From Dissulfurirhabdus thermomarina (GTDB lineage: Bacteria; Desulfobacterota; Dissulfuribacteria; Dissulfuribacterales; Dissulfurirhabdaceae): DNA of 64,000 bases. Every line of letters begins with the position of its first letter. The stretch's first letter is position 1. The stretch spans positions 563,001-627,000 of the forward strand of contig NZ_JAATWC010000001.1 in the NCBI RefSeq assembly GCF_012979235.1. The letters run 5' to 3'. Positions 1-10,875 of the stretch are shown here, piece after piece. Below the pieces are notes generated by a model, which worked only from the letters and a program-made list of their open reading frames with translations, was not told the origin of the DNA and did no database searches. The position numbers and the translations under genes are program-made.

Positions 1-950
1 ACCGCCGCCGGTGCCACGAGCGGGAGCGGCCGCCCGTCCGGCCCCTTCCAACCGCAGAGGTCCCCCGCCACGAAGACCTCCAGCCGTCCCGGCACCTGGA
101 GCGTCGGGAGGACCTCCACCCGCCCGTCCGGCGTGACCGGGAGGCCGAGGGCCCCGGCCAGGGGATGCCCCCGGACGCCGGCGCTCCAGACCACCGTCTC
201 GGTGGCGAGCCGGGGGGCGCCGGCAAGCTCGATGCCGTCGGGGTCCACCCGGGTGACCGCGGCGCCGAGGCGGACCTCGACCCCGATGCGCCGCAGGCGC
301 CGGGCCGCGTACCGGCCCAGTTTTTCCGGGTAGCCGGGCAGGAGCCCGTCCGTGGCTTCGAGGAGCACCACCCGCGCCGCTCCGGGGTCGAGGTCGGGGA
401 AGTCCTTGGCCAGGGGCCCCCGCACGAGCTCCGCCAGGGCCCCGGCATATTCCACCCCCGTGGGCCCGCCCCCGATGATCACGAAGGTGAGCAGCCGCGT
501 TCGGGTCTTTGCCTCCGGGGTCACCGCGGCCCGCTCGAAGCAGGTGAGGATGTGGTTGCGGAGTTCGATTCCCTGCTCGAGCTCCTTGAGCTGGAAGCAA
601 TGCGCGTCGGCGCCGGGGATCCCGTGGAACCGGGGGACGCTCCCCGGGGCCAGGAGCAGGTGGTCGTAGGCCAGGGCCGGGCCGTCGGTGAAGAGAACCC
701 GCCGGTCGAGGTCCGCCCCCCGGACCTCCGCCATCACGAACCGGATCCCGCGCCGGCGGCGGAAGATGCCCCGGGCCGGGTAGGCGATGTGTTCGGGCTC
801 CACCTCCGCGGCGGCCACCTGGTAGAGCAACGGGAGGAAGGTGTGGTAGTTGTTGCGGTCCACCAGGGTCGCGTCGGCTCCGGCCGCGGCCAGGGTGCGA
901 GCGGCCCAGAGCCCAGCGAAGCCCGCCCCCACGATGACCACCCGGCTCAC
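1..950 (-). CDS. ndh: Type II NADH:quinone oxidoreductase (NDH-2), N-terminal part, runs off the left edge
   Basis: This FAD enzyme oxidises NADH and reduces membrane quinone without pumping protons. About 316 N-terminal residues are visible. The FAD-binding loop GAGFAG lies at residues 8-13, a second nucleotide-binding loop GGGPTG near residue 158, the family motif VVWSAGV near residue 252, and GDLCGW just before the edge. The start is GTG at 948-950, which overlaps the stop of the upstream kinase as GTGA, so the two are probably translated together. The C-terminal membrane-anchoring part is outside the window, so length and completeness cannot be judged. A related pyridine nucleotide-disulfide oxidoreductase is possible, but the motif set fits NDH-2 best. 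Confidence 0.85.
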   Translation of the reverse strand, partial: MSRVVIVGAGFAGLWAARTLAAAGADATLVDRNNYHTFLPLLYQVAAAEVEPEHIAYPARGIFRRRRGIRFVMAEVRGADLDRRVLFTDGPALAYDHLLLAPGSVPRFHGIPGADAHCFQLKELEQGIELRNHILTCFERAAVTPEAKTRTRLLTFVIIGGGPTGVEYAGALAELVRGPLAKDFPDLDPGAARVVLLEATDGLLPGYPEKLGRYAARRLRRIGVEVRLGAAVTRVDPDGIELAGAPRLATETVVWSAGVRGHPLAGALGLPVTPDGRVEVLPTLQVPGRLEVFVAGDLCGWKGPDGRPLPLVAPAA

Positions 951-3676
951 GGCGTTCCTCCCAGGGCGTTCTTCACCGCGGCGAGGAGGGCCTCCAGGGT
1001 GAAGGGCTTCTGGAGGAAGGGGACGGCCGCCTCGCGGATGTGGCGCCACTGGGCCTTCTGGTCGGTGTAGCCGCTGGTGAGGAGCACCTTCATGCCGGGC
1101 GCCCGGGCCGCGAGGTCCCGGACGAGGTCCAGCCCCGTGGCGTCGGGGAGGACCACGTCGCTCAGGAGGAGGTCGAACCCGCCGCCGGCCGACTCGAAAC
1201 ACTCCCGGGCCTCCGCCCCGGAGGCCGCGGCGGTCACCTCGTAGCCGTTTCCGGCGAGGGCCATGGCGGCGAAGTCCCGCACCGACGCCTCGTCTTCCAC
1301 CAGGAGGATGCGTTCCCCCCGCCCCCTGAGCCCGCCGAGGTCGGCCCGGGGCCGGTCCTCCGGGCCGGCGGCCGTCGCGGCGGCCGGGAAGTAGACGGTG
1401 AAGGCGGTCCCGCGCCCGGGTTCGCTCCGGACGTCGATCCAGCCGCCGTGTTCCTGGACGATCCCGTAGACCACCGAGAGACCGAGCCCGGTGCCCCGTC
1501 CCGCCTCCTTGGTGGTGAAGAAGGGCTCGAAGACGTGGGAGAGGGTCTCGGCGTCCATGCCGAGGCCGGTGTCCGCCACCGTGAGGGCCACGAAGCGCCC
1601 CCGGCGCCCGGGGGCGGCCTCGGGTGGGTCCTCGACCCGGACGTTGCGGGTCCGGAGGGTGAGGACCCCGCCCTCCGGCATGGCGTCGCGGGCGTTGACC
1701 GCGAGGTTCATGATCACCTGGTCGACGTTGGCGGCGTCGCCCCGGACGGGCCAGGGGGCGGGCTCGAGGTCGGTCTCCACGGTGATGTCCTCCCCGATGA
1801 GCCGGGTGAGCATCTTCAGGAGGTCCCGGATGGTGGCGTTGAGGTCGATGGAGGTGAACTCCATGGGCTGGCGCCGGCTGAAGAGGAGGAGCTGGCGCAC
1901 GAGGTTGCCCGCCCGGACCGCCGCCCGGTGGATGTAGCGGAGGTCCGCGTGGACGGGGTCCTCCTCCGGGATCTTGAGCAGCGCCAGGTCCGTGTAGCCC
2001 TGGATGGCCGTCAGGAGGTTGTTGAAGTCGTGGGCCACCCCCCCGGCCAGGGTGCCGATGGCCTCCATCTTCTGGGCGTGGAGGAGCTGGGCCTGCATCC
2101 GTTCCCGCTCCTGCCAGGCGCGTTTTCGCTCGGAGATGTCCGAGAAGGTGAGCACCGCGCCGGTGACCTCGCCGTCCTCGAGGATGGGGGTGGCCCGGTA
2201 TTCCACCGGCAGCGGCGAGCCGTCCAGCCGGCGGAGCCCGGCGTCCTCCGCCCGGTGCGGGCGGCCCTGCGCCAGGGTCACCCGCACCGGGTTTCCGGGC
2301 CCTCCAGCCTCCCCGGCCAGCCAGAACTCGTCGACGTCGCGCCCCGTCAGCGCCGCGGGATCGCCCGCCCCCAGGAGGGCGGCGGCGGCGGTGTTGGCGA
2401 AGGTGACCGATCCACCGGCGTCCACGCCGATGATGCCTTCCCCGGCGGAGTTCAGGATGAGCTCGTGGCGGCGGAGCAGCCGGGCCAGGGCCGCCTCCGC
2501 CGCCTTCCGGTGGGTGACGTCCCGGAAGATCCCGCGGGTGGAGACGGGGCGGCCCTCCACGTACTTCGAGTTGCAGCTCCCCTCGAGATGCACCGCCCGC
2601 CCGTCCTTGGCCCGGAAGATGGTCTCCACGTGGGGCATCGCCTTGCCTTCCAGGGCCTCCTGGATGTGGCGGAGACAGGCCTCCCGGCAGGCCGGGTCGA
2701 TGATGTCCTGGAGCTTCAGGGTCTCGAGGTCCTCGTCGGTGTAGCCCAGGACCTCCTTCCAACTGCGGTTGACGAAGAGGAAGGTGCCGTCCGGGGCCAC
2801 GCTCTGGATGAGGTCGCTGGCGTTCTCGAAGAGGTCCCGGAAGAGTTCCTCGCGTTCCTTGAGGGCCTCGGCGGTCTCCCGGCGCTCGGTGACGTCCTCC
2901 AGGGTGCCCTCCAGGTGATCGAGGGCGTCCCCTTCTTCCGCCCGGACGGGCGCGGCGTGGAGCTCGGCCCACAGGATGCGCCCGTCGAGGGCGCGGAGCC
3001 GGGTCTCGAGGGCGGTCTCGGCCTCGCCATCGAGGAGGGCCTTGATCCAGAGCGGGTAGACCTCGGGGTCCAGGAAGAGGTCCGGGAGCCGGCGGCCCAC
3101 CAGGGTGCCGGGCGCCGGGGCGCCGAGGATGCGGACCAGGGCCCGGTTGACGTCGGTGAAACGGCCGTCTGCGTCGCATCGGAAGAGGCCCACGGGGAGG
3201 TTCTGGAAGAGGGCCTGGTAGCGCCGCTCGGCCCTCCGACGGGCCTGCTTGGCCGCGGCCTTGTCGAGGGCGGACCGGGCGGCGGCCGCCAGGCGCACGA
3301 AGTGTTTCGGGGACTTCAGGATGTAGTCGTCGAGCCCCGCCTTCATGGCGGCCACGGCCACCTCCTCGTTGCCCGTCCCTGTGAACATGAGGACCGGGAC
3401 GTCGGGCAGGCGGCGCCGGACCGACCGGAGGACGTCCAGCCCCGTGGTCCAGTGGAGCTGGTAGTCCGTGATGACGAGGTCGAGGTCGCCGGCGGCGATC
3501 CCGGCGTCGAGGGCGCCGGGATCCGAGGCCTGGCGGACCTCGACGCCCGGGAATTCCTTCCGGAGTTCCCGGGTGACCAGCTCCCGGTCGTCCGGGTCGT
3601 CGTCCACCAGGAGGATGCGGGGTGCCGGCTCCGCGGGGGCGGCGCGGGCGGTGGGATCCTTCGTCTTTTTCGTCAT
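947..3676 (-). CDS. Hybrid sensor histidine kinase: REC-PAS-PAS-PAS-HisKA-HATPase-REC
   Basis: The 909-residue protein opens with a receiver domain (residues about 20-140, phosphoacceptor Asp71 in VITDY). Three PAS domains follow, each with a PAC-like tail (about 165-285, 290-410, 420-530). The HisKA domain has His549 in [11 protein letters not shown], then a HATPase domain (N-box [13 protein letters not shown]-box GTGLGLSVV), then a C-terminal receiver with Asp840 in LLLSDVVLP. No transmembrane segment is seen, so it is probably a cytoplasmic sensor. ATG at 3676 was chosen because the upstream in-frame sequence is low-complexity and runs antisense-free into the next gene. It lies 110 bp after the GAF-domain kinase and overlaps the NDH-2 start by GTGA. 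The signal and downstream partner are unknown. Confidence 0.9.
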   Translation of the reverse strand: MTKKTKDPTARAAPAEPAPRILLVDDDPDDRELVTRELRKEFPGVEVRQASDPGALDAGIAAGDLDLVITDYQLHWTTGLDVLRSVRRRLPDVPVLMFTGTGNEEVAVAAMKAGLDDYILKSPKHFVRLAAAARSALDKAAAKQARRRAERRYQALFQNLPVGLFRCDADGRFTDVNRALVRILGAPAPGTLVGRRLPDLFLDPEVYPLWIKALLDGEAETALETRLRALDGRILWAELHAAPVRAEEGDALDHLEGTLEDVTERRETAEALKEREELFRDLFENASDLIQSVAPDGTFLFVNRSWKEVLGYTDEDLETLKLQDIIDPACREACLRHIQEALEGKAMPHVETIFRAKDGRAVHLEGSCNSKYVEGRPVSTRGIFRDVTHRKAAEAALARLLRRHELILNSAGEGIIGVDAGGSVTFANTAAAALLGAGDPAALTGRDVDEFWLAGEAGGPGNPVRVTLAQGRPHRAEDAGLRRLDGSPLPVEYRATPILEDGEVTGAVLTFSDISERKRAWQERERMQAQLLHAQKMEAIGTLAGGVAHDFNNLLTAIQGYTDLALLKIPEEDPVHADLRYIHRAAVRAGNLVRQLLLFSRRQPMEFTSIDLNATIRDLLKMLTRLIGEDITVETDLEPAPWPVRGDAANVDQVIMNLAVNARDAMPEGGVLTLRTRNVRVEDPPEAAPGRRGRFVALTVADTGLGMDAETLSHVFEPFFTTKEAGRGTGLGLSVVYGIVQEHGGWIDVRSEPGRGTAFTVYFPAAATAAGPEDRPRADLGGLRGRGERILLVEDEASVRDFAAMALAGNGYEVTAAASGAEARECFESAGGGFDLLLSDVVLPDATGLDLVRDLAARAPGMKVLLTSGYTDQKAQWRHIREAAVPFLQKPFTLEALLAAVKNALGGTP

Positions 3677-3786
3677 CTCGGTGGATCCGGGTCCGTTTCC
3701 AGGCCCTTTCAGCCGTGGTCCCTCGTCTTCGGGCGATCCGGGGGTCGGTTCGTCGTACCGGTGGTCTCCGCTCGTTCCTTTCTTTT

Positions 3787-5064
3787 TTATCCCTCGGCCA
3801 GGGGGATTTCCAGCCAAAAGGCGCTGCCGCCGCCCTCGGCCGGCGCCACCCCCGTCGCGCCGTCCATCCGCTCGGCGGCGCGGCGGACCAGGGCGAGGCC
3901 GATCCCCGTGCCCGGGTAGGTCTCGCGGCCGTGGAGGCGCTCGAAGGGCCGGAAGATCCGGTCCCGCGCCTCCGGCGGGACGCCGATTCCGTTGTCGGTC
4001 ACGGTGATCCGGACCCGGCCGTCCGGGGCGGCGTCGCAGCGGATCCGGACCCTCGGGGCCACCCCGGGGGCGGTGAACTTGAGGGCGTTGTCCACAAGGT
4101 TCGAGAGGGCGAGGAGCAGGGTCTCCCGGTGGCCGCGGACCACGGGGAAGGAACCCTCCGCGGTCAGCTCGCCGCCGCCGGCCCGGGCGGCGGGGGCCGC
4201 GAGCTCCAGGACCTCCGCCACCACGGCCTCCAGGGGGACGGGGCCGGTCGGCAGCTTGGCCCGGCGCAGGCGGGCATAGGAGAGGAGGCCGTGGATGAGG
4301 CCTTCCATCCGGGCCGAGGCCTGGAGGATGCGGTCGAGGTAGTCCCGGCCGGTGGCGTCGAGGCGGGGGCCCTGGTCGTCCGCCAGGGCGCGGGCGAAGC
4401 CCTGGATGGCCCGGAGGGGGGCCCTGAGGTCGTGGGAGACGGAGTCGGCGAAGGCCTCGAGGTCTTCGTTGGCGGCCCGGATCTCGGCGGTCCGCCGGGT
4501 CACCTCGGCCTCGAGGTCCGCGGCGTAGTGGCGCAGGCGTTCGACGAGCTGGGCGTTCTGGAGCCCGAACCCGGCCTGGCGGCCGAGGATGTCGTAGAAG
4601 GGGGCGCTTTCGTCGAAGGACCGCGGCCGGCGCCAGGCGAGGCCGAGGACCCCCACGCAGGCCGACCGGCCCGTGAGGGGGAGGGCGACGAAGGCCTTGT
4701 ACCCGGCCAGCTTGCAGGCTTCGAGGGTGCACCGGGGGTCGGCGTGGATGTCGCCCGAGAAGACCGGCCCATCGCCGGCGGCCAGGCCGCAGAGGCATTC
4801 GCCGAGGCGGAGGTCGGGTTCCTGTGCCGCCTGCTCCGGGGCGTCGGGGCGGGTGCGGAGCAGGCGGAGGCGGTCATCCTCCCGTACGAAGAACAGGGCG
4901 AGGTCGGGGGCCGCCGCCCGGGCCGCGGCCTCGAGGGCGGCCTCGGCCACCTCCTCGAGGCCGCGGCTCGAGGCGATCCGGGCGCCCATGGCGCCGAGGG
5001 CCTCGAGCTCCCGGAGCCGTTCCCGGAGTAACCGGGCCTCGCGGCTGGACGGCCGCTGGGACAT
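3787..5064 (-). CDS. GAF-domain sensor histidine kinase
   Basis: The 425-residue protein has an N-terminal GAF domain (residues about 25-165), a short coiled-coil linker (YAADLEAEVTRRTAEIRAA), a HisKA domain with His211 in SVSHDLRAPLRAIQGF, and a HATPase domain (about 305-420; DNGIGVPPEARDRIF and GTGIGLALV). There is no membrane segment. The ATG at 5064 has the ribosome site GGAGGT seven bases upstream. An ATG 18 bases earlier is in frame but would bury that site. The kinase part resembles phytochrome-like and bacteriophytochrome kinases; no chromophore cysteine can be assigned. It sits directly upstream of the hybrid kinase, and the two may form one signalling pathway, which is inference. 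Confidence 0.88.
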   Translation of the reverse strand: MSQRPSSREARLLRERLRELEALGAMGARIASSRGLEEVAEAALEAAARAAAPDLALFFVREDDRLRLLRTRPDAPEQAAQEPDLRLGECLCGLAAGDGPVFSGDIHADPRCTLEACKLAGYKAFVALPLTGRSACVGVLGLAWRRPRSFDESAPFYDILGRQAGFGLQNAQLVERLRHYAADLEAEVTRRTAEIRAANEDLEAFADSVSHDLRAPLRAIQGFARALADDQGPRLDATGRDYLDRILQASARMEGLIHGLLSYARLRRAKLPTGPVPLEAVVAEVLELAAPAARAGGGELTAEGSFPVVRGHRETLLLALSNLVDNALKFTAPGVAPRVRIRCDAAPDGRVRITVTDNGIGVPPEARDRIFRPFERLHGRETYPGTGIGLALVRRAAERMDGATGVAPAEGGGSAFWLEIPLAEG

Positions 5065-5137
5065 GCCGGCACCTCCCTCCATCCCTGCCCGGCGGGGCAG
5101 CGGAGACAGGCATATTATAGCACGGCCCGGCGGCGGG

Positions 5138-7105
5138 TCAGATCACGCGGTCGTTTCCGCCATCCACGGGGACCTGGGCCCCGGTGGTCCGGGCGAAGAG
5201 GGGGCCGAGCATCTCGGCGGCCATCTCCGCCACGTGGGTCCGGGAGACCTCGGCCCGGAGGATGTTCTTCCGCTTGTACTCGGCCACGCTGAGTCCGTAG
5301 GCCTCGGCGCGCGACCGGAGGACCTCCTCGGTCCAGATGCCGGTGTCGAAGACGGCGTCGGGGTGGATGACGTTGACCCGGATTCCCTCCGCCCCCCATT
5401 CCAGGGCCGCCACCCGGGCCAGCTGGGTGAGGGCGGCCTTGGAGGCGGAGTAGGCCGCGGCGCCCGGCCCGGGGGCGGGGACGTTCTTCGAGCCGATGGC
5501 CACCACCCGGCCGCCGCCGGGCGCGAGGGCGAGGAGGGGATGGCAGAGGCGCAGGAGGTCGAGGTTGGCGTCGAGGTTCACACGGAGGACGCGGCGCCAT
5601 TCCGTTCCCTCGAGTTCGGCGATGGGTCGGCTCCGGGGGAAGACGCCGGCGTTGAGCACCAGCATGTCCACGCCGCCGAAGCGCTCGCAGGCGGCATCCA
5701 GCGCCGCCTCGAGGGCCGCCGGGTCGGTGATGTCACAGGCGAGGCCCAGGTAGGCGGGGGCGTCGTGGCGGTCCGCCACAGAGGGGTCCACGTCGAGGCC
5801 CACCACGGCGGCCCCCCGGCGGAGGAGAGCCTCGACGCAGGCCGCCCCGATCCCCGAGGCCGCGCCCGTCACCAGGGCCGTCTCGCCGGCGAAGACGGGC
5901 GGCGGGCCGGCCCGCCGGAGCTTGGCCTGCTCGAGGTCCCAGTACTCCACGGCGAAGATGGCCTCGGGGGGGAGCGCCCGGTACCCGCCGAGGCAGGTCG
6001 CCCGCTCGATGACGTCCATGGTGTGGCGGTAGATGTCGGCCACGATCCCGGCCTCCCGGGCGCTCCGGCCGGCGGCGGCCATGCCGAGCTCCGGGTCCAG
6101 GACGACCCTGGGGGCGGGGTCGAGCATGGTGACCGGGGCCCGGGCCGAGGCCGAAAGGGCCTCGAACTCGGCCCGGTAGGCCCGGGCGTAGGCCGCCACG
6201 TCGCGGCCGAGGAGGGGGAGCCGCTTGGTCCGGATCACGTGGTCGGGGGTGGCGGGGCCCTCACGGGCGATCACGTCCAGGTCCGGCCGGGTGACGAAGG
6301 CGAAGGTGCGCGGGCTCCGGTCGAAGTGGAGGAGGAAGGGGACCCCGGCCGCTTCGGAGACCGCGCGCCGGAGCCGCGCCGCCTCAAGCCGCGGGAAGGG
6401 CGGCGGGGCCTCGGCCGGGGCGGTGGTCACCCGGGCCCCCCGGGTCTCGAGCTCGGCATCGGCCATCTCCACCAGGCGGATCATGCGGTCGTAGGCCTCC
6501 TTGGCCGTTTCGCCGAAGCTGAAGACCCCGTGGTTCATGAGGACCATGCCGATGGTGCGCGGGGTGCGCTCCCCGGGGAAACGCTCGGCGCAGGCCCGGG
6601 CGAGGTCGAAGCCCGGCATCACGTAGGGGATCACCACCACGAGGTCCCCGTAGAGGTCCCGGACCCGGCGCTCGCCGTCCGCGGTGTTGGTGAGGGTGAC
6701 CACCGCGTCGGCGTGGGTGTGGTCCACGTACCTGAAGGGGAGCAGGGCGTGGAGGATGGCCTCGATGGAGGGCGTGGGGGCGTCCGCCCGGGTGAGGGCG
6801 GTCCGGAGCTCGTTCACCATCTCCGGGTCGGAGAGGCGCTCGAGGCCCGCCAGGTGGAGGAGCCGCGAGAGGCGGACCGGTGCGAAGCCCGCCGGCTCGA
6901 TGGTGGCCAGGTCCCACCCCGATCCCTTGACGTAGAGGATGTCGTCCTCCCCGTAGAGGGTGGTCTCCCGGATCTTGACCGAGGTGTTGCCCCCGCCGTG
7001 GAGGACGAGGCTCGCGTCGCGGCCGAGGAGACGTGAGGTGTAGACCCGGAGACCGAGGTCGCCCTCGAAGCCCCGGGCCTCGCGGTCGTCCCAGAGGTTG
7101 CGCAT
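5138..7105 (-). CDS. Bifunctional class II aldolase / short-chain dehydrogenase (RhaD-like)
   Basis: The 655-residue protein has an N-terminal class II aldolase domain (about residues 1-400) with the metal-binding HTHAD motif and MNHGVF. Its C-terminal short-chain dehydrogenase domain (about 420-655) has the NAD-binding loop TGAASGIG and the catalytic YSASK. Family members such as RhaD/RhaL-type fusions cleave rhamnulose 1-phosphate or related deoxy-ketose phosphates and oxidise the lactaldehyde product. The exact sugar cannot be read from sequence. ATG at 7105 was chosen for its AGGAG site; the open frame extends 27 residues further upstream in arginine-rich sequence. No kinase, isomerase or sugar transporter is adjacent, so it may act on a scavenged or internally made sugar phosphate. 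Confidence 0.85.
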   Translation of the reverse strand: MRNLWDDREARGFEGDLGLRVYTSRLLGRDASLVLHGGGNTSVKIRETTLYGEDDILYVKGSGWDLATIEPAGFAPVRLSRLLHLAGLERLSDPEMVNELRTALTRADAPTPSIEAILHALLPFRYVDHTHADAVVTLTNTADGERRVRDLYGDLVVVIPYVMPGFDLARACAERFPGERTPRTIGMVLMNHGVFSFGETAKEAYDRMIRLVEMADAELETRGARVTTAPAEAPPPFPRLEAARLRRAVSEAAGVPFLLHFDRSPRTFAFVTRPDLDVIAREGPATPDHVIRTKRLPLLGRDVAAYARAYRAEFEALSASARAPVTMLDPAPRVVLDPELGMAAAGRSAREAGIVADIYRHTMDVIERATCLGGYRALPPEAIFAVEYWDLEQAKLRRAGPPPVFAGETALVTGAASGIGAACVEALLRRGAAVVGLDVDPSVADRHDAPAYLGLACDITDPAALEAALDAACERFGGVDMLVLNAGVFPRSRPIAELEGTEWRRVLRVNLDANLDLLRLCHPLLALAPGGGRVVAIGSKNVPAPGPGAAAYSASKAALTQLARVAALEWGAEGIRVNVIHPDAVFDTGIWTEEVLRSRAEAYGLSVAEYKRKNILRAEVSRTHVAEMAAEMLGPLFARTTGAQVPVDGGNDRVI

Positions 7106-7320
7106 GGCAGGCTCCTGTCGGGCCCGGGCCCGGCGGTGCGCGCCGGCCCGGCGGGGTATGGCGGCGCCCGCCCGCCGGCGGGTCACCGCGCCGGCAGTCT
7201 ACCGGATGGCGGCGGGGCGCATCAACCGGGCGGCGCGCCGCGGGCGCCGTTGAGTGTAACTCCTTGACGCCAAAGAGAAAAACCAGGCATTTCCCCGCTC
7301 CGATCCGCCCGGGCCCTTGC

Positions 7321-7349
7321 TTGACTTCGATTTTTCGCTCGATTAGATT
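7321..7349 (+). promoter_or_regulatory. Sigma-70-type promoter for tRNA-Leu (and possibly tig)
   Basis: TTGACT (7321-7326) and TAGATT (7344-7349) are separated by 17 bases. The mature tRNA begins 17 bases after the -10 box. The rest of 7106-7320, between the divergent aldolase gene and this promoter, shows no gene. Confidence 0.7.
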
Positions 7350-7365
7350 GCAACACTTCGAAAGT

Positions 7366-7450
7366 GCGAGAGTGGCGGAATTGGTAGACGCACTGGATTT
7401 AGGATCCAGCGGCCCCGGCCGTGCGAGTTCGACTCTCGCCTCTCGCACCA
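7366..7450 (+). tRNA. tRNA-Leu (anticodon UAG)
   Basis: The 85-base class II tRNA has acceptor arms GCGAGAG and CTCTCGC, a discriminator A and an encoded CCA end. The anticodon stem is CTGGA/TCCAG around loop TTTAGGA, giving anticodon TAG, which reads CUA codons. The long variable arm and the GTTCGACTC T-arm fit leucine. It is followed by trigger factor. Confidence 0.97.
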
Positions 7451-7550
7451 GGCACCGGCGGGGCGGGGGCCCACCCCGGGCGGGTGGACCGGGCCGCCGG
7501 CGGCCGTCCCGCCTCCCGAGAAATCCCAGGAAAAGGTGAGCAGGGAATCG

Positions 7551-8852
7551 ATGAAAGTGACCTTCGAGGACATCAGCCCCGTGGAGAAACGGGTGTCGGT
7601 GGAAGTTCCGGCCGAAGAGGTGGACGCCGAGCTGGACCGGGCCTTCCGCCGGCTCAACCGCCAGGTTTCCATCAAGGGGTTTCGAAAGGGAAAGGCGCCG
7701 CGCAGCGTCTTGGAACGGCACTACGGGGCCGAGATCCAGGATCAGGTCATCGAACGGCTCGTCCAGCGGACGCTTCCCAAGGCGCTGGACGAGGCGAAGC
7801 TGGTGCTGGTGCTCCAGCCGGTCCTGGACGGCGCCTCCGAGGTACGGGCCCACCGGCCCTTCACCTACTCCGCCCGCCTGGATCTCTGGCCGGAGTTCGA
7901 CGTGCCCGAGTACAAGGGGATCGAGCTGGAGGAACCCGAGACCGAGGTCACGGAAGAGGAGATGCAGGAGCAGCTCGAGGCCCTTCGCACCCACTACGCC
8001 ACCGTGGAGACGGTGGCGGAGGACCGGCCCGTGGAGACCGGCGACCTGGTCATCCTCGACTACGAGGGGTTCGTTGACGGGCAGCCCGTCGAGGGGCTGA
8101 CGGAGGAGAACGCCTACCTCGAGGTGGGTTCCCACCACTTCAACCCCGACTTCGAGGCGGGATTGGTGGGGATGCGCCGGGATGCCGAAAAGGAGATCGA
8201 GGTCACCTACCCGGAGGACGCCGTCAACGAGAAGCTGGCCGGCAAGACCGTCCGCTACCGGGTGCGCCTCAAGGAGATCAAGCAGCGGGTGCTGCCCGAG
8301 CTCGACGACGAGTTCGCCCGGGGCCTCGGCGTCGGCTTCGAGACCCTGGAGGACCTCCGCGAGCGCCTCCGGGCGCAGCTGGCCCACGACAAGCAGGAGG
8401 CCGCCCGGTCGAGCCTGCGGCGCCAGCTCTTGGACATCCTGTGCGAGCGGGTGGACTTCCCGGTGCCGGGGCGGCTCGTGGAAGAGAAGGTGACCCAGAT
8501 GGTGGACAACGTCGCCGGGCATCTCCAGGAGCGCGGGCTGGATCTCGAGCGGGCCGGGCTCTCCGAGAACCGGCTCCGGGAGAAGATGCGCGGGGACGCC
8601 GAGCGCCAGGTGAAGGCCGAGATGATCCTGGACCGGATCGCCGAGGCGGAGAACATCACCCTGTCCCGGGAGGAGGTCTCGGGGCACGTCGAGGGGACCG
8701 CCGCCGAGCTCGGAATGCCCCCCGACCAGGTGGCCTCGGCGGTGGCGCGGCACGTGCTGCCGAAGCTCCGGGCCAAGAAGACCGTGGATTTCCTCCTGGA
8801 GCACGCGGTGATCCGCCGGGCCGGGGCCGCCGAGGCGGCGGCCGGCGGCTAG
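7551..8852 (+). CDS. tig: Trigger factor, ribosome-associated chaperone and peptidyl-prolyl isomerase
   Basis: This chaperone binds nascent chains at the ribosome exit tunnel. The 433 residues match the usual length, with the ribosome-binding N domain (residues 1-145), an FKBP-type isomerase domain (about 155-245; GDLVILDYEGFVDG and EVGSHHFNPDFEAGLVGM) and the helical C domain. The ATG at 7551 gives the canonical family start MKVTFEDISPVEK. A GTG 15 bases upstream is also in frame. It heads the tig-clpP-clpX-lon block, 71 bp before clpP, and links folding of new proteins to their degradation. Confidence 0.97.
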   Translation: MKVTFEDISPVEKRVSVEVPAEEVDAELDRAFRRLNRQVSIKGFRKGKAPRSVLERHYGAEIQDQVIERLVQRTLPKALDEAKLVLVLQPVLDGASEVRAHRPFTYSARLDLWPEFDVPEYKGIELEEPETEVTEEEMQEQLEALRTHYATVETVAEDRPVETGDLVILDYEGFVDGQPVEGLTEENAYLEVGSHHFNPDFEAGLVGMRRDAEKEIEVTYPEDAVNEKLAGKTVRYRVRLKEIKQRVLPELDDEFARGLGVGFETLEDLRERLRAQLAHDKQEAARSSLRRQLLDILCERVDFPVPGRLVEEKVTQMVDNVAGHLQERGLDLERAGLSENRLREKMRGDAERQVKAEMILDRIAEAENITLSREEVSGHVEGTAAELGMPPDQVASAVARHVLPKLRAKKTVDFLLEHAVIRRAGAAEAAAGG

Positions 8853-8923
8853 ACCGGCGCGGTCCGGGCATCGATCTTGCTTCATAACGGGACGAGCCGG
8901 CCGGCCGGCAGGGAGTTGCAGAC

Positions 8924-9528
8924 ATGCCGTTGATACCTATGGTAATAGAGCAGAGCCCGAGGGGTGAACGGGCCTACGATATCTACTCCCGGCTGCTCAA
9001 GGAACGGATCATCTTCCTGGGGTCGCCGGTGGACGACGAGGTGGCCAACCTGGTCATCGCCCAGCTCTTGTTCCTCGAGGCCGAGGATCCGGGGCGGGAC
9101 ATCACCCTGTACATCAACTCCCCAGGGGGGCTGGTGACGGCGGGGCTGGCCATCTACGATACCATGCAGTACATCAAGCCCGACGTCAGCACCCTGTGCC
9201 TGGGCCAGGCGGCCAGCATGGGTGCGTTGCTTTTGGCGGCGGGCGCCCCCGGCAAGCGTTACACCCTGCCCAACGCCCGGATCCTCATCCATCAGCCCAT
9301 GGGCGGTTTCCAGGGGCAGGCCACCGACGTGGACATCCAGGCCCGGGAGATCCTGCGCCTTCGGGAGCGGCTGAACGAGATCCTCTCTCGTCACACCGGC
9401 CAGCCCATCGAGCGCATCCAGCAGGACACGGAGCGGGATTTCTTCATGGGCGGCGAAGAGGCGAAGGCCTACGGCCTGGTGGACGAGGTGATCGTCCAGC
9501 GGCCGTCCGAGAGCCAGGAGGAAGCCTG

Positions 9529-9529
<1 letters not shown>
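8924..9529 (+). CDS. clpP: ATP-dependent Clp protease proteolytic subunit
   Basis: ClpP forms the tetradecameric serine protease barrel fed by ClpX. The protein has 201 residues, the normal size. The catalytic serine lies in [11 protein letters not shown], the histidine in LIHQPMGG and the aspartate in [10 protein letters not shown]. The N-terminal [11 protein letters not shown] is typical and includes the short processed leader. Its stop overlaps the start of clpX as TGATG, giving translational coupling of protease and unfoldase. Confidence 0.98.
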
Positions 9530-10788
<1,259 letters not shown>

Positions 10789-10875
10789 AAGCCCCGCGGG
10801 GGGCCTTAATGTAGAATCGATCCCCGGCGGATCCCGAGATCGCGGCTGGCGAGCCCTTGAAACACGCGGTACTTC

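Noticed and set aside
1040-3919. A 959-codon open frame on the plus strand opposite the hybrid kinase, and many similar long frames
   Set aside because: At about 70% GC, stop codons are rare in antisense frames. The composition (runs of Gly, Arg, Pro, Glu) and lack of any recognisable domain mark these as shadows of real genes.
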